64,000 bases of DNA from NCBI RefSeq assembly GCF_004322775.1, contig NZ_CP036403.1, positions 3,906,001-3,970,000 of the forward strand, written 5' to 3'. The notes below the pieces were generated by a model. The model had not been told where the DNA came from, did no database searches, and was given only the letters and a program-made list of their open reading frames with translations. This document shows, piece after piece, positions 56,353 to 64,000 of the stretch; within the stretch, counting starts at the first letter, position 1; every line of letters begins with the position of its first letter. The stretch is from Ornithinimicrobium sufpigmenti. GTDB lineage: Bacteria > Actinomycetota > Actinomycetes > Actinomycetales > Dermatophilaceae. The position numbers and the translations under genes are program-made.

Positions 56353-58467
56353 CTACGCGGGTGGCTCTCGTCGGCCGTCCGGCTCGGGCGCGGCGAACCC
56401 CGGCAGGTCGGCGATCATCGGTCCGATGTCGACCAGCAGCGCGGCCGACAGCTCCGAGGCGGCCTGCCGCACCTGCGAGAGGTCCACCGCGGTGTGCCGC
56501 TCCTGCACCGACGGCTCGATGCTGGTCAGCACCTCCTCGCGGGCCCGCTCGGCGGCGCGGACCGCCAGGTCCTGCCGCAGCGCCTCGCTGAGCAGACCGC
56601 CCTCGGCGAGGGCCCGACGACCCAGCTCCACCGCATACTTCTCGGCGGCGGCGGCCTCCTGCTCGTCGTCGGTGGACAGCATGAGCGCCGCCCGCTCCAG
56701 CAGCCGGCGTCCGCGTTCCAGGTCGCCGTCGCCGAGCTCGGCCACGGCCCGCGTCAGCAAGGGCCGGTTGCCGCGGGTGGCCTCCCGCGCCAGCATGCCC
56801 AGCTGGATGCCGAGCACCCGCTCCCGGGTGCGGGCGCCGAGGTCGTCGTGCCGCAGGCCGGGGGTGTAGTTCTCGGAGGGAGCGCTCTGGGCCATGGTGT
56901 CGAGGTAGCCGCGCTGCGCCTCGTCGGCGGTCTGCACGGTGTCCCGCAGCGGGATCGCGCGGATCGCCAGCGTGGCGAAGAAGACCACCAGCATGAGCGG
57001 GAGCCCGAGCAGGAAGACGTCGTGCAGCTGGTCGGCCAGCCCGGCACGGACGGCGCCGATGGCCTCCGGCGGCAGCCCTGCCGTCGAGGCCGGGTCGATC
57101 GCGGCCCCGGCGTCGATGTCGTCCAGGTTGCCCACCTCGTCCACCAGGTCGGCCGGCAGGTGGGAGGCGATGGCCTGCGGCATACCGGACGTCATCACCG
57201 CTCCGAACAGCGCGATGCCCACCGTGTTGCCCACGTTGCGGAAGAACTGCAGGGTCGCCGTCGCCACGCCCAGGTCGGAGCGGCCCACGGCGTTCTGCAC
57301 GACGAGGGTGTACTGCTGCATGGACAGCCCGAGCCCCGAGCCCAGCACCCCCAGGGCCGCGGTCAGCTCCCACTCCGAGGAGTTGGCGTCGAGGCGGGTG
57401 AGCAGCCACAGCGCCACGGCCACCACGACCGTGCCGAGCAGCATGAACTCCTTGTAACGGCCGGTCCTGGTGACCAGGAAGCCGGTGACGATGCCGACGA
57501 GGATCAGCCCCAGCATCATCGGCACGAGGATCAGGCCGGACTCGGTCGCGCTGACGCCGAGCACGCCCTGGGCGAACACCGGGACGTAGATGATCATCCC
57601 GAACATCACCATCGCCAGCGCGAACGCGGCGACGTTGGAGGTGGTGAAGACGCTGTTGCGGAAGAGGCGCAGCGGCAGCAAGGGGTTCTCGGCGCGCAGC
57701 TCCACCACGACGAAGAGGCCGAGCAGGACGGCGCCGACGGCATACAGGCCCAGGATCTGCCAGGAGCTCCAGGGGTATGTCGTGCCGCCCCACGAGGTCG
57801 CGAGCAGGGTCGTCATCAGGGCCGGGGTGAGCGTGAGGATCCCGAGCACGTCGACCCGGCCGCGGGTGGGGGTGTGGTCCAGCTGCAGGAAGCGGGCGAT
57901 GACGAAGATGGCCGCCAGCCCCAGCGGGATGGTGGAGAAGAACAGCCAGCGCCAGCCCAGGAGGTCGGTGATCAGGCCGCCCGCGATCGGTCCGGCGACG
58001 GAGGTGACGCCGAAGACCGCGCCCATGAGCCCCTGGTACTTGCCGCGCTGCCGGGCGGGGATGAGGTCGCCGATGATCGTCTGGGACAGCGGCATCAGCG
58101 TGCCCATGCCGATGCCCTGCACGGCCCGGCCGGCGACCAGGGTCCAGAAGTTCGGCGCGAGCCCGGAGATCAACGAGCCGAGGAGGAAGACGACCAGGCC
58201 GGCGAGGTAGAACTCGCGGCGGCCGAACATGTCCGAGAGCTTGCCGACGATCGGCACGACGATCGCCGAGGCAAGGAAGGCGGCGCTCGCCACCCAGCTG
58301 TAGTGGTCCATCCCGCCGAGGTCGGCGACGATGCGCGGGATCGCGGGACCGACGATGCCCTGGCTGATCGAGGCGACGAACATCCCCAGCATGAGCCCGC
58401 CAAACACCCGCCGCTGCGCGGGCGACATCTGGTATGACGTGGCGCCGGTGGCAGTGGCTGCGCTCAT
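56353..58467 (-). CDS. EmrB/QacA-type MFS drug exporter with long C-terminal domain
   Basis: 704 residues from ATG at 58467. The DHA2 motifs include FVASISQGIVGPAIPRIVADLGG, GKLSDMFGRREFYLAG, and a motif-C-like GAVFGVTSVAGPIAGG; 14 TM helices are expected up to about residue 510. A charged, alpha-helical cytoplasmic tail of about 190 residues follows, which ordinary family members lack. The start overlaps the MarR stop (ATGA), so the two form a regulator-pump unit. The kinase gene starts 10 bp downstream. Confidence 0.9.
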   Translation of the reverse strand: MSAATATGATSYQMSPAQRRVFGGLMLGMFVASISQGIVGPAIPRIVADLGGMDHYSWVASAAFLASAIVVPIVGKLSDMFGRREFYLAGLVVFLLGSLISGLAPNFWTLVAGRAVQGIGMGTLMPLSQTIIGDLIPARQRGKYQGLMGAVFGVTSVAGPIAGGLITDLLGWRWLFFSTIPLGLAAIFVIARFLQLDHTPTRGRVDVLGILTLTPALMTTLLATSWGGTTYPWSSWQILGLYAVGAVLLGLFVVVELRAENPLLPLRLFRNSVFTTSNVAAFALAMVMFGMIIYVPVFAQGVLGVSATESGLILVPMMLGLILVGIVTGFLVTRTGRYKEFMLLGTVVVAVALWLLTRLDANSSEWELTAALGVLGSGLGLSMQQYTLVVQNAVGRSDLGVATATLQFFRNVGNTVGIALFGAVMTSGMPQAIASHLPADLVDEVGNLDDIDAGAAIDPASTAGLPPEAIGAVRAGLADQLHDVFLLGLPLMLVVFFATLAIRAIPLRDTVQTADEAQRGYLDTMAQSAPSENYTPGLRHDDLGARTRERVLGIQLGMLAREATRGNRPLLTRAVAELGDGDLERGRRLLERAALMLSTDDEQEAAAAEKYAVELGRRALAEGGLLSEALRQDLAVRAAERAREEVLTSIEPSVQERHTAVDLSQVRQAASELSAALLVDIGPMIADLPGFAAPEPDGRREPPA

Positions 58468-58919
58468 CGGGCGGTCCTCCCGTCGTGCTGGCTCGCTCGG
58501 CGGTGCTCGAGTGTGTCGGTGAGCTGGGAGAGCAGGCGGGCGAGCTCGGCGCGGTCGCGCTCCGCCCATCCCGCGAGCGCGTCGGTGACCAGAGCGACCC
58601 GACGGGCCCGCTCTCGCTGAACGGCGTCGCAGCCGGCCTGGGTCAGGGTGAGCAGGTGGGCGCGACCGTCGGCCGGGTCGGGCTCGCGGGCGATGAGGCC
58701 GCGATCGGCGAGCGAGCCCAGACGGCGGCTCATGGTCGAGGGATCCAACCCCTCGGCGCGGGCCAGGTCGCGGGAGCGGACGGCTTCTCCCGCCCCGCCC
58801 TGCAGCGGCAGGCGGACGAGCACGAGGAAGTCGCTGCGCGAGAGCTCCTCGCCCTGGAAGTCGTTGATGAGACGCCCCATCGAGGTGATGGCACGGGCAA
58901 GCTCTTCAGAAAGTTGCAT
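58464..58919 (-). CDS. MarR-family regulator of the MFS exporter
   Basis: 151 residues. Winged helix at about 40-100 (VRSRDLARAEGLDPSTMSRRLGSLADRGLIAREPDPADGR). Coupled to the exporter gene by an ATGA overlap. A 16-bp perfect palindrome overlaps its start codon and is the probable autoregulatory operator. Confidence 0.92.
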   Translation of the reverse strand: MQLSEELARAITSMGRLINDFQGEELSRSDFLVLVRLPLQGGAGEAVRSRDLARAEGLDPSTMSRRLGSLADRGLIAREPDPADGRAHLLTLTQAGCDAVQRERARRVALVTDALAGWAERDRAELARLLSQLTDTLEHRRASQHDGRTAR

Positions 58920-58933
58920 GATGCATGCATCAT
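58918..58933. promoter_or_regulatory. Perfect 16-bp palindrome over the marR start codon
   Basis: ATGATGCATGCATCAT overlaps the first two bases of the minus-strand start codon (58917-58919). This is the strongest palindromic operator candidate in the window. Confidence 0.7.
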
Positions 58934-58971
58934 ACTCCTCACCTGGAGATGCCCCTCACCCCAGCCGGCCG

Positions 58972-59076
58972 TCAGCTGGCGTCGTGCTGGAGCCAGAGCG
59001 GCACGGTGGCCAGGAGCGTCATCAGCAGGATGCCGGCGGAGACGAGGACGTTGAGGAAGAGCTCGTGGAAGGTCAT
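58972..59076 (-). CDS. 34-residue single-helix membrane peptide
   Basis: ATG at 59076 with GAAGGTAGGGAC upstream encodes 34 residues: MTFHELFLN, then a hydrophobic stretch VLVSAGILLMTLLATVPLWL, then QHDAS. It looks like a real single-pass membrane miniprotein. It lies alone between a MarR gene and a deacetylase gene, both on the minus strand. No family recognised. Confidence 0.5.
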   Translation of the reverse strand: MTFHELFLNVLVSAGILLMTLLATVPLWLQHDAS

Positions 59077-59233
59077 GTCCCTACCTTCGGCGGGCAGACC
59101 CGCCCGCCACATCAGGCGTCGGGCTGGACGACGCACGCCTGGGGTGCGACCCCGGTCGCAGGGAAGTTTCCGGGGGTACGACCGGGGGCGGACGGTGGCC
59201 GCACGCTTCTGCGGTGGATCTGTGCGGAGAGAT

Positions 59234-60034
59234 TCAGAACGGCAGTGCGCTGACCAGCCCGTCGGGGCGGCCAGGTTCCAGGTACCACTCGTCGCCGAAG
59301 GCCATGGCGTACTGCTCCTCGGGCATGCCGAGCATCCAGCCGACGTCCTCCTGCGAGGCGTGCGCGGCGAGCGCGGCCCGCTTGGTGGCCAGCACCGGGC
59401 GGACGTCCACGTGCCAGTGCAGCTCGGCCTCCGGCATCCCCATCGGGTTGCCGTCGTCGGCGGGCTGGTCCGGGTCCCAGTCGTCGCCCTCGCCGGGGCT
59501 GATCATCCCCGCCTGCCTGGCCTGCTCGTAGAGCCGGCGCATGTGGTCGCGGTTCATCGTCGTCTCGAGGTGACGCGGGCGGCGGGCCGCGAGCTCGACC
59601 GCCCGTCGGACGACGTGGTGAACCCCGACGTGGTCGGGGTGGCCGTAGCCGCCGTGCCAGTCGTAGCCGACGACGACATCGGCGTCCTCCTCCTCGAGGA
59701 TGGCGACCAGCCGTCCGGCGGCCTCGTCGAGGTCGGCGGTGTGGAACGACCCGCGGTGGCCGTTCTGCTCCCACCCGGTCATGCCGGAGTCGGCATACCC
59801 GAGCCACGCGACGCGGGCCGTGCCGAGGAGCTGGTTCGACGCCTCGGCCTCCCTGCGGCGACGCTGGACCACGGTCTCGCCGTCGGCCAGGTCCTCCGGC
59901 ACCGTGCCGTGCTCGCCGTTGGTCGCGTACACGCACACCACCCGGTGGCCCGCGTCGACCGCCAGCCGCATCGTGCCAGCGGTTCCGGACGCCTCGTCGT
60001 CAGGATGGGCGTGGAGGAAGACGATCGTGCTCAC
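59234..60034 (-). CDS. PIG-L/LmbE-family deacetylase
   Basis: 266 residues. Zinc motif HAHPDDEASG (residues 8-17) and the later HPDHVGVHHVVRRA are diagnostic. Members deacetylate N-acetylglucosaminyl conjugates, including mycothiol precursors and conjugates (MshB, Mca) in actinobacteria. The QANRR-type insert and overall length are compatible with an Mca/MshB relative, but the exact substrate is not assigned. GTG start. Confidence 0.9.
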   Translation of the reverse strand: MSTIVFLHAHPDDEASGTAGTMRLAVDAGHRVVCVYATNGEHGTVPEDLADGETVVQRRRREAEASNQLLGTARVAWLGYADSGMTGWEQNGHRGSFHTADLDEAAGRLVAILEEEDADVVVGYDWHGGYGHPDHVGVHHVVRRAVELAARRPRHLETTMNRDHMRRLYEQARQAGMISPGEGDDWDPDQPADDGNPMGMPEAELHWHVDVRPVLATKRAALAAHASQEDVGWMLGMPEEQYAMAFGDEWYLEPGRPDGLVSALPF

Positions 60035-60041
60035 GAGGTCA

Positions 60042-60698
60042 TCACGGGCCCAGAGTAGGGGCGGACCGGCCCACCACCGAAGCGATGCCGAGCCAGGTGT
60101 GCCGGTTGCCGGCCCAGCACCAGCCGACCTTGGGGGCGCCGCGGCGCTCCTTGCCGTCGCGGCCGGTGCCGTTGCTGATCCACAGCGCCGGCACCCGGCT
60201 GTCGAGCGTGCCCGCCCGGCGGCCCGGCTTGCGGGAGCCGGTCGTCATGAAGCAGTGGTTGCGCTCGATGACCGACGGCTGCTGCAGCGCCCAGCAGATG
60301 CCCTCCGAGAGGGTCATCAGCTCGCGTCCGGCTGCGCGCAGCTCGGGGTCGACCTCGTCCGGGCTGCGGTCGGCGAACCGGTCACCGCGGTCGGGGTCGT
60401 GCACGGCATACAGGTCGCGGTCCGGCACCAGCGTGCCCGGCGCGGGACCGAACTCGGCCAGGTCCGTCATGTCCTCGACCACGAAGCCCGGGAGCTCGCC
60501 CAGACGCATCAGCGCAGCCAGCCGGGCCGCGGGGACGAGGCGGGGGTGGACGACGAGCAGGTCCCCGGCCAGGCCCCCGGGCAGCGGCGGCAGGTCCAGC
60601 CCGAGGCCGGTGAGCGTGCGGTGCTGCTCGGCCAGGTCGGGCAGGCCGGCAGCGCCGTGCGTGGGCTCGGACGCAAGTGCGGCGGTTTGTGGGTTCAC
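60042..60698 (-). CDS. DUF5701-like protein of unknown function
   Basis: 218 residues from GTG at 60698, GGAGG upstream. Recognisable blocks are LPPLPGGLAGDLLVVHP, DMTDLAEFGPAPGTLVPD and a C-terminal GWCWAGNRHTWLGIAS. I associate this with DUF5701 from memory; no function is known. Soluble, no signal peptide. It is followed after 7 bp by the deacetylase gene. Confidence 0.7.
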   Translation of the reverse strand: MNPQTAALASEPTHGAAGLPDLAEQHRTLTGLGLDLPPLPGGLAGDLLVVHPRLVPAARLAALMRLGELPGFVVEDMTDLAEFGPAPGTLVPDRDLYAVHDPDRGDRFADRSPDEVDPELRAAGRELMTLSEGICWALQQPSVIERNHCFMTTGSRKPGRRAGTLDSRVPALWISNGTGRDGKERRGAPKVGWCWAGNRHTWLGIASVVGRSAPTLGP

Positions 60699-60787
60699 GG
60701 GTCCTCCAGGCGCTCTTGAGCGGATCGAGGGGAACGCTCTGGAGCACCCGGGAATTCCCCTGGCCGCCCGCTGCCCCGTGCGTGCGG

Positions 60788-61654
60788 TCAGAAGACCGGC
60801 TTGCCGCCCGTCACGCCCAGCACCGTGCCGGAGACGTAGCTCGCCTCGTCGGAGGCGAGGAAGACATAGGCGGCAGCGACCTCGACCGGGTGGCCGGCGC
60901 GGCCCAGCGGGGTGTCGGAGCCGAAGCCCTCGACCTTGTCCGGTGCCATCGTCGCCGGGATGAGCGGGGTCCAGATCGGCCCCGGGGCGACGGCGTTGAC
61001 CCGGATCCCGCGCGGCCCGAGCTCGGCGGCCAGGTTGACGGCGAGGTTGGTCAGCGCGGCCTTGGAGGCGGCGTAGTCGAGGAGGTGGTCCGAGGGCGCG
61101 TAGGCCTGGACCGAGGTGGTCAGCACGATCGCGCCACCCTCCGACAGCTCCTCGGCCAGCTCCCGCACCAGCCAGAACGGCGAGAAGACGTTGGTGGAGA
61201 AGGTCCGCTCGACCTGCTCCGGCGGGAACTCCTCCAGCTCGTCGTGGGTCATCTGGTAGGCGGCGTTCGGCACGAGCACGTCGAGCCCGCCGAGTGCCTC
61301 GACCGCCTGCCGGGCCAGGTCGCGGTTGGCGTCGTAGGAGCGCAGGTCGCCCGGGAAGAGGTGGCAGGTCCCGCCGGCCTGCTCGACCATGCGGCGGGTC
61401 TCCTCCGCGTCCTCGCTCTCCTGCGGCAGATGGGCGATCGCGACGGTGGCGCCCTCGTGGGCGAAGGTCACCGCGACGGCGCGGCCGATCCCGGAGTCGC
61501 CGCCGGTGATGAGCACGCGCTTGCCGGTGAGGCGGTCGCGGCCGGTCCACGAGGTCCCGTGGTCCGGCGTGGGGTCCAGCTTCGCCTCGGTCCCCGGCCA
61601 CTCCTGCTCCTGCGCGGGGATGTCGCTCAGGTCCTCCTGGGCCTTCTCGGTCAT
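60788..61654 (-). CDS. Short-chain dehydrogenase/reductase (extended N terminus)
   Basis: 288 residues. Rossmann motif ITGGDSGIGRAVA (about 50-62), NAAY, and catalytic YAASKAAL (Tyr-x3-Lys). The 45-residue N-terminal extension rich in charged residues and WP is typical of general-stress SDRs of the YdaD/YhdF type. NAD(P)-dependent; substrate unknown. Confidence 0.92.
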   Translation of the reverse strand: MTEKAQEDLSDIPAQEQEWPGTEAKLDPTPDHGTSWTGRDRLTGKRVLITGGDSGIGRAVAVTFAHEGATVAIAHLPQESEDAEETRRMVEQAGGTCHLFPGDLRSYDANRDLARQAVEALGGLDVLVPNAAYQMTHDELEEFPPEQVERTFSTNVFSPFWLVRELAEELSEGGAIVLTTSVQAYAPSDHLLDYAASKAALTNLAVNLAAELGPRGIRVNAVAPGPIWTPLIPATMAPDKVEGFGSDTPLGRAGHPVEVAAAYVFLASDEASYVSGTVLGVTGGKPVF

Positions 61655-61848
61655 GGTGTCCCTCTCCCTCGTCGTGGTTCTGCGGGCGTCATGTTCTCCG
61701 GGCGGCGACCTCAGGACGTCTGCTCGCCTGCCGTCCCCGCATCCTCGACGCTATGGCGCAGGGTTCGGGACTTCCTCCTGGAGCGACGCGAAGGGCACGA
61801 CCGACGAGGCTCGCCCGTCCGCGCCGACGATGGGCTCCCGAGTCAGGC

Positions 61849-62367
61849 CTACTTGGGGCGGGTCCAGCGCCACCCGGCCCGCGGCTTGGTGCCGAGCGCG
61901 AAGGCGCGCACGCGGATGTCGCTCATCGTGGACCAGCCGGAGATCACGACGCGGGTGCCGGTCGGCGGGGTGCCCTGGGCCTTGGCGTCCACCTCCAGAC
62001 GGGCATCGCCCATGCTGGCGTTCACCTGCAGGGCGACCTCGGTGCCCGGCGGGACGACGAGGCGGACGTTGCTCATCCATACCGCGAGCCGGATCTCGAC
62101 CGTCTCTCCCGGCACGATCACCTCGCGCAGGTCCAGCCGCACGGTGCTCATCCCGGCGTTGATCCGGGTCTCCTGGGCCAGCGGGAAGCGGCCGACCCGG
62201 TCGACCTGCCCGAAGTAGGTGTCGATCCGGTCCTGGGACTGCCGGGCCACTCCCCCGTGCCCGACGACGGCCGGCGGCTGGTAGGTCGGGATCACCTCGG
62301 GGATGCCCCCTGCACCGTTCTGCGAGGGCAGTGGCGGCGGCTGGTCGTCCTGCGGGCGCTGCGTCAT
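61849..62367 (-). CDS. LiaF-C-like beta-repeat protein, paralogue 1
   Basis: 172 residues from ATG at 62367. A Pro/Gln-rich disordered N terminus (1-45) precedes a repetitive beta segment (STVRLDLREVIVPGETVEIRLAVWMSNVRLVVPPG ... MGDARLEVDA ... MSDIRVRAF). It resembles the C-terminal domain of LiaF-type cell-envelope proteins and ends in a WRW motif. The chosen ATG follows TAGCGT at 7 bases; GTG at 62376 overlaps that element and is less likely. Divergent from the aldo/keto reductase. Related to the gene at 63483. Confidence 0.72.
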   Translation of the reverse strand: MTQRPQDDQPPPLPSQNGAGGIPEVIPTYQPPAVVGHGGVARQSQDRIDTYFGQVDRVGRFPLAQETRINAGMSTVRLDLREVIVPGETVEIRLAVWMSNVRLVVPPGTEVALQVNASMGDARLEVDAKAQGTPPTGTRVVISGWSTMSDIRVRAFALGTKPRAGWRWTRPK

Positions 62368-62374
62368 ACCGCCC

Positions 62375-62380
62375 ACGCTA
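62375..62380 (-). promoter_or_regulatory. TANNNT -10 element of the LiaF-like gene
   Basis: TAGCGT on the minus strand, 7 bases before the ATG at 62367. It favours a leaderless transcript and that start codon. Confidence 0.4.
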
Positions 62381-62455
62381 CCGACACCGTGAGCTCACCA
62401 CGGCGACCCAGGTCCCACGCTCCCGCCCGGTGCTGTCCCGGGCCGCCCCGACACT

Positions 62456-62461
62456 TACTGT
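62456..62461 (+). promoter_or_regulatory. TANNNT -10 element of the aldo/keto reductase gene
   Basis: TACTGT, 7 bases, then ATG at 62469, with no Shine-Dalgarno. Confidence 0.4.
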
Positions 62462-62468
62462 GACCGCT

Positions 62469-63473
62469 ATGGAGTTCCGATACCTCGGCCGCAGCGGCCT
62501 GAAGATCAGCGAGATCACCTACGGCAACTGGCTCACCCACGGCAGCCAGGTGGAGAACGAGGTGGCGAACCGGTGCGTGCGGGCCGCCCTGGATGCGGGG
62601 ATCAGCACCTTCGACACCGCCGACGTCTACGCCAACACCAAGGCGGAGTCCGTGCTGGGGGAGGCGCTGAAGGGCGAGCGCCGGGAGAGCCTGGAGATCT
62701 TCACCAAGGTGTACTGGCCGACCGGGCCGCGGGGCAAGAACGACACCGGGCTCTCGCGCAAGCACGTCATGGAGTCCATCGACGGCAGCCTGCGCCGGCT
62801 GCAGACCGACTACGTCGACCTCTACCAGGCCCACCGGTACGACACCGAGACGCCTCTGGAGGAGACGATGCAGGCCTTCGCCGACATCGTGCGGGCCGGC
62901 AAGGCGCTCTACATCGGCGTCAGCGAGTGGACCGCCGACCAGATCCGGGCGGGGCACGCGCTGAGCAAGGAGCTGGGCTTCCAGCTGATCTCCTCCCAGC
63001 CGCAGTACTCCATGCTCTGGCGGGTCATCGAGCCCGAGGTCATCCCGGCCTCCGAGGAGCTGGGCATCTCCCAGATCGTCTGGAGCCCGATGGCGCAGGG
63101 TGTGCTGTCCGGCAAGTACCTGCCGGGTCAGGCCCCGACCGAGGGCCGCGCCGCGGACGAGGCCATGGGCCGTGGGATGCAGGGCTTCCTGCGCGAGGAG
63201 GTGCTGACCGCCGTGCAGGGGCTGAAGCCGCTCGCGGAGGAGGCGGGGCTGACCATGCCGCAGCTGGCGATCGCCTGGGTGCTGCAGCACCCGAACGTCG
63301 CCGCCGCGCTCATCGGCGCCTCCCGCCCCGAGCAGGTCGAGGACAACGTCAAGGCGGCCGGCGTCAAGCTCGAGGCCGACCTGATGGCCAGGATCGACGA
63401 GGTGCTCGGCGACGTCGTCGAGCGCGACCCGGGCAAGACGGCCGAGCGCGCACCGCAGCAGCGCGTGGCCTGA
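62469..63473 (+). CDS. Aldo/keto reductase, potassium-channel-beta/YghZ type
   Basis: 334-residue (alpha/beta)8 NADPH-dependent oxidoreductase. Catalytic tetrad residues are in FDTADVYANTKAESVLG (Asp, Tyr), EIFTKVYW (Lys) and YQAHRYD (His). The C-terminal NADPH-binding segment LIGASRPEQVEDNVKA is conserved. Reduces aldehydes or ketones; the physiological substrate is unknown. ATG at 62469 begins MEFRYLGRSGL, the usual family start. Confidence 0.93.
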   Translation: MEFRYLGRSGLKISEITYGNWLTHGSQVENEVANRCVRAALDAGISTFDTADVYANTKAESVLGEALKGERRESLEIFTKVYWPTGPRGKNDTGLSRKHVMESIDGSLRRLQTDYVDLYQAHRYDTETPLEETMQAFADIVRAGKALYIGVSEWTADQIRAGHALSKELGFQLISSQPQYSMLWRVIEPEVIPASEELGISQIVWSPMAQGVLSGKYLPGQAPTEGRAADEAMGRGMQGFLREEVLTAVQGLKPLAEEAGLTMPQLAIAWVLQHPNVAAALIGASRPEQVEDNVKAAGVKLEADLMARIDEVLGDVVERDPGKTAERAPQQRVA

Positions 63474-63482
63474 CGGTCGGGC

Positions 63483-64000
63483 TCAGCGCACCCGCAGCCA
63501 GCGCCAGCCCTTGGGCGCGTCCGGACCGGCCGGGATCTCCCGCACCCGGACCTCGCCGAAGACCGCGTTGGCGGTCAGCACCAGCCGGGCGCCGGTGCGG
63601 GGCACCTGACCCTGCGGGTCCGTCTCGGCGCGGACGTCACCGAAGACGGTGCCGCCGTTGACCTCCACGTCGGTGCCCGGCGGCACGGCGACGCGCACGT
63701 CCCCGAAGACCGACCAGGTGGTCACCTCGAGGGTCTCCCCCGGCTGCAGGACCTCGCGCAGGTCGAGCTTGACGTCGCCGAAGAGCTGGTAGAAGGAGCT
63801 GCGGCGGCTGGCGCTCCAGCGCCCCTTGCGGACCACGTCACCGAAGACGGACCAGACGTCCTCACTCTCCCGCCTGGCGGGCAGGTTGGCCGAGCTGTGC
63901 TGCCCGTACTGCGGCAGGGGCGCCACCGGGCCCGGCACGACCTCGGCCGGGGGCTGCCATCCCTGCTGGACGGGCAGCGGCGGTGGCGTCTGCCCACCAG
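63483..64000 (-). CDS. LiaF-C-like beta-repeat protein, paralogue 2 (5' end outside window)
   Basis: The open frame continues past 63938 to the window edge with a Pro/Gln-rich stretch (QTPPPLPVQQGWQPPAEV) like the N terminus of the paralogue at 61849. The gene therefore probably starts beyond base 64000. The visible beta repeat contains WSVFGDV, YQLFGDVKLDL, TVFGDVRAE and AVFGEVRVRE. It ends GWRWLRVR, like paralogue 1. The fold suggests a cell-envelope-associated or sensor role; function unknown. Confidence 0.7.
   Translation of the reverse strand, partial: GGQTPPPLPVQQGWQPPAEVVPGPVAPLPQYGQHSSANLPARRESEDVWSVFGDVVRKGRWSASRRSSFYQLFGDVKLDLREVLQPGETLEVTTWSVFGDVRVAVPPGTDVEVNGGTVFGDVRAETDPQGQVPRTGARLVLTANAVFGEVRVREIPAGPDAPKGWRWLRVR

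Noticed and set aside
59112..59936. Minus-strand open frame overlapping the PIG-L gene
   Set aside because: Arg/Gly/Pro-rich shadow frame without any recognisable fold. The PIG-L frame carries the zinc motifs.

Overview
The window is very GC-rich and densely coded, with many GTG starts, frequent 1-4 base gene overlaps and several starts placed directly after a TANNNT -10 element. This fits a high-GC actinomycete, most likely of the Micrococcales (Intrasporangiaceae or Ornithinimicrobiaceae type). The family-level placement is inference from gene content and style, not from a marker gene. No rRNA, tRNA, phage, IS element or CRISPR array was found.

Bases 1-41620 form a molybdenum/selenium anaerobic-respiration island with housekeeping genes in between. 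An MMPL transporter with its MarR regulator is followed by molybdenum-cofactor genes (mog, moaA, moaD, mobA, moeZ). Next is narGHJI on the minus strand, preceded by a cysteine-containing HTH regulator. Diverging from it is a plus-strand operon: two NarK-type transporters, a DUF2249 protein, a hemerythrin, a 12-TM protein, and a 949-residue copper nitrite reductase (NirK) fused to a polytopic membrane domain and an extra cupredoxin. After a glycosyltransferase, a GH13 enzyme, an MFS pump, two DUF202 proteins and a stress-protein/MarR pair come selB, selA and selD. They sit beside a four-gene formate operon: a formate dehydrogenase with an in-frame UGA and a SECIS-like hairpin, an Fe-S subunit, an NrfD-like membrane subunit and an OFA-type transporter. 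Formate oxidation, nitrate reduction and nitrite reduction, plus part of the Mo and Se supply, are thus encoded together. NO reductase, N2O reductase, tRNA-Sec, moaC, moaE and moeA are not in the window.

Bases 41800-58930 contain a flavin-type (PPOX) protein, a 4'-phosphopantetheinyl transferase, an M1 metallopeptidase, and a 1326-residue NRPS-like enzyme with the adenylation-carrier-membrane-LbH layout of epsilon-poly-lysine synthetase. The NRPS and peptidase genes overlap. Upstream on the same strand are acetyl-CoA synthetase, two sodium:solute symporters each with a small membrane partner, a LytTR/LytS two-component pair, and a MarR/MFS pair. All are closely spaced.

Bases 58970-64000 hold a 34-residue membrane peptide, a PIG-L deacetylase, a DUF5701-like protein, an SDR oxidoreductase, an aldo/keto reductase, and two related LiaF-C-like beta-repeat proteins, the second cut by the window end.

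The points most worth following are the membrane-anchored NirK fusion, the poly-lysine-synthetase-like locus, the selenoprotein FdhA, a 23-bp tandem repeat shared by the molybdenum and selenium loci, and a frame-independent excess of the GCATACC/GGTATGC heptamer.
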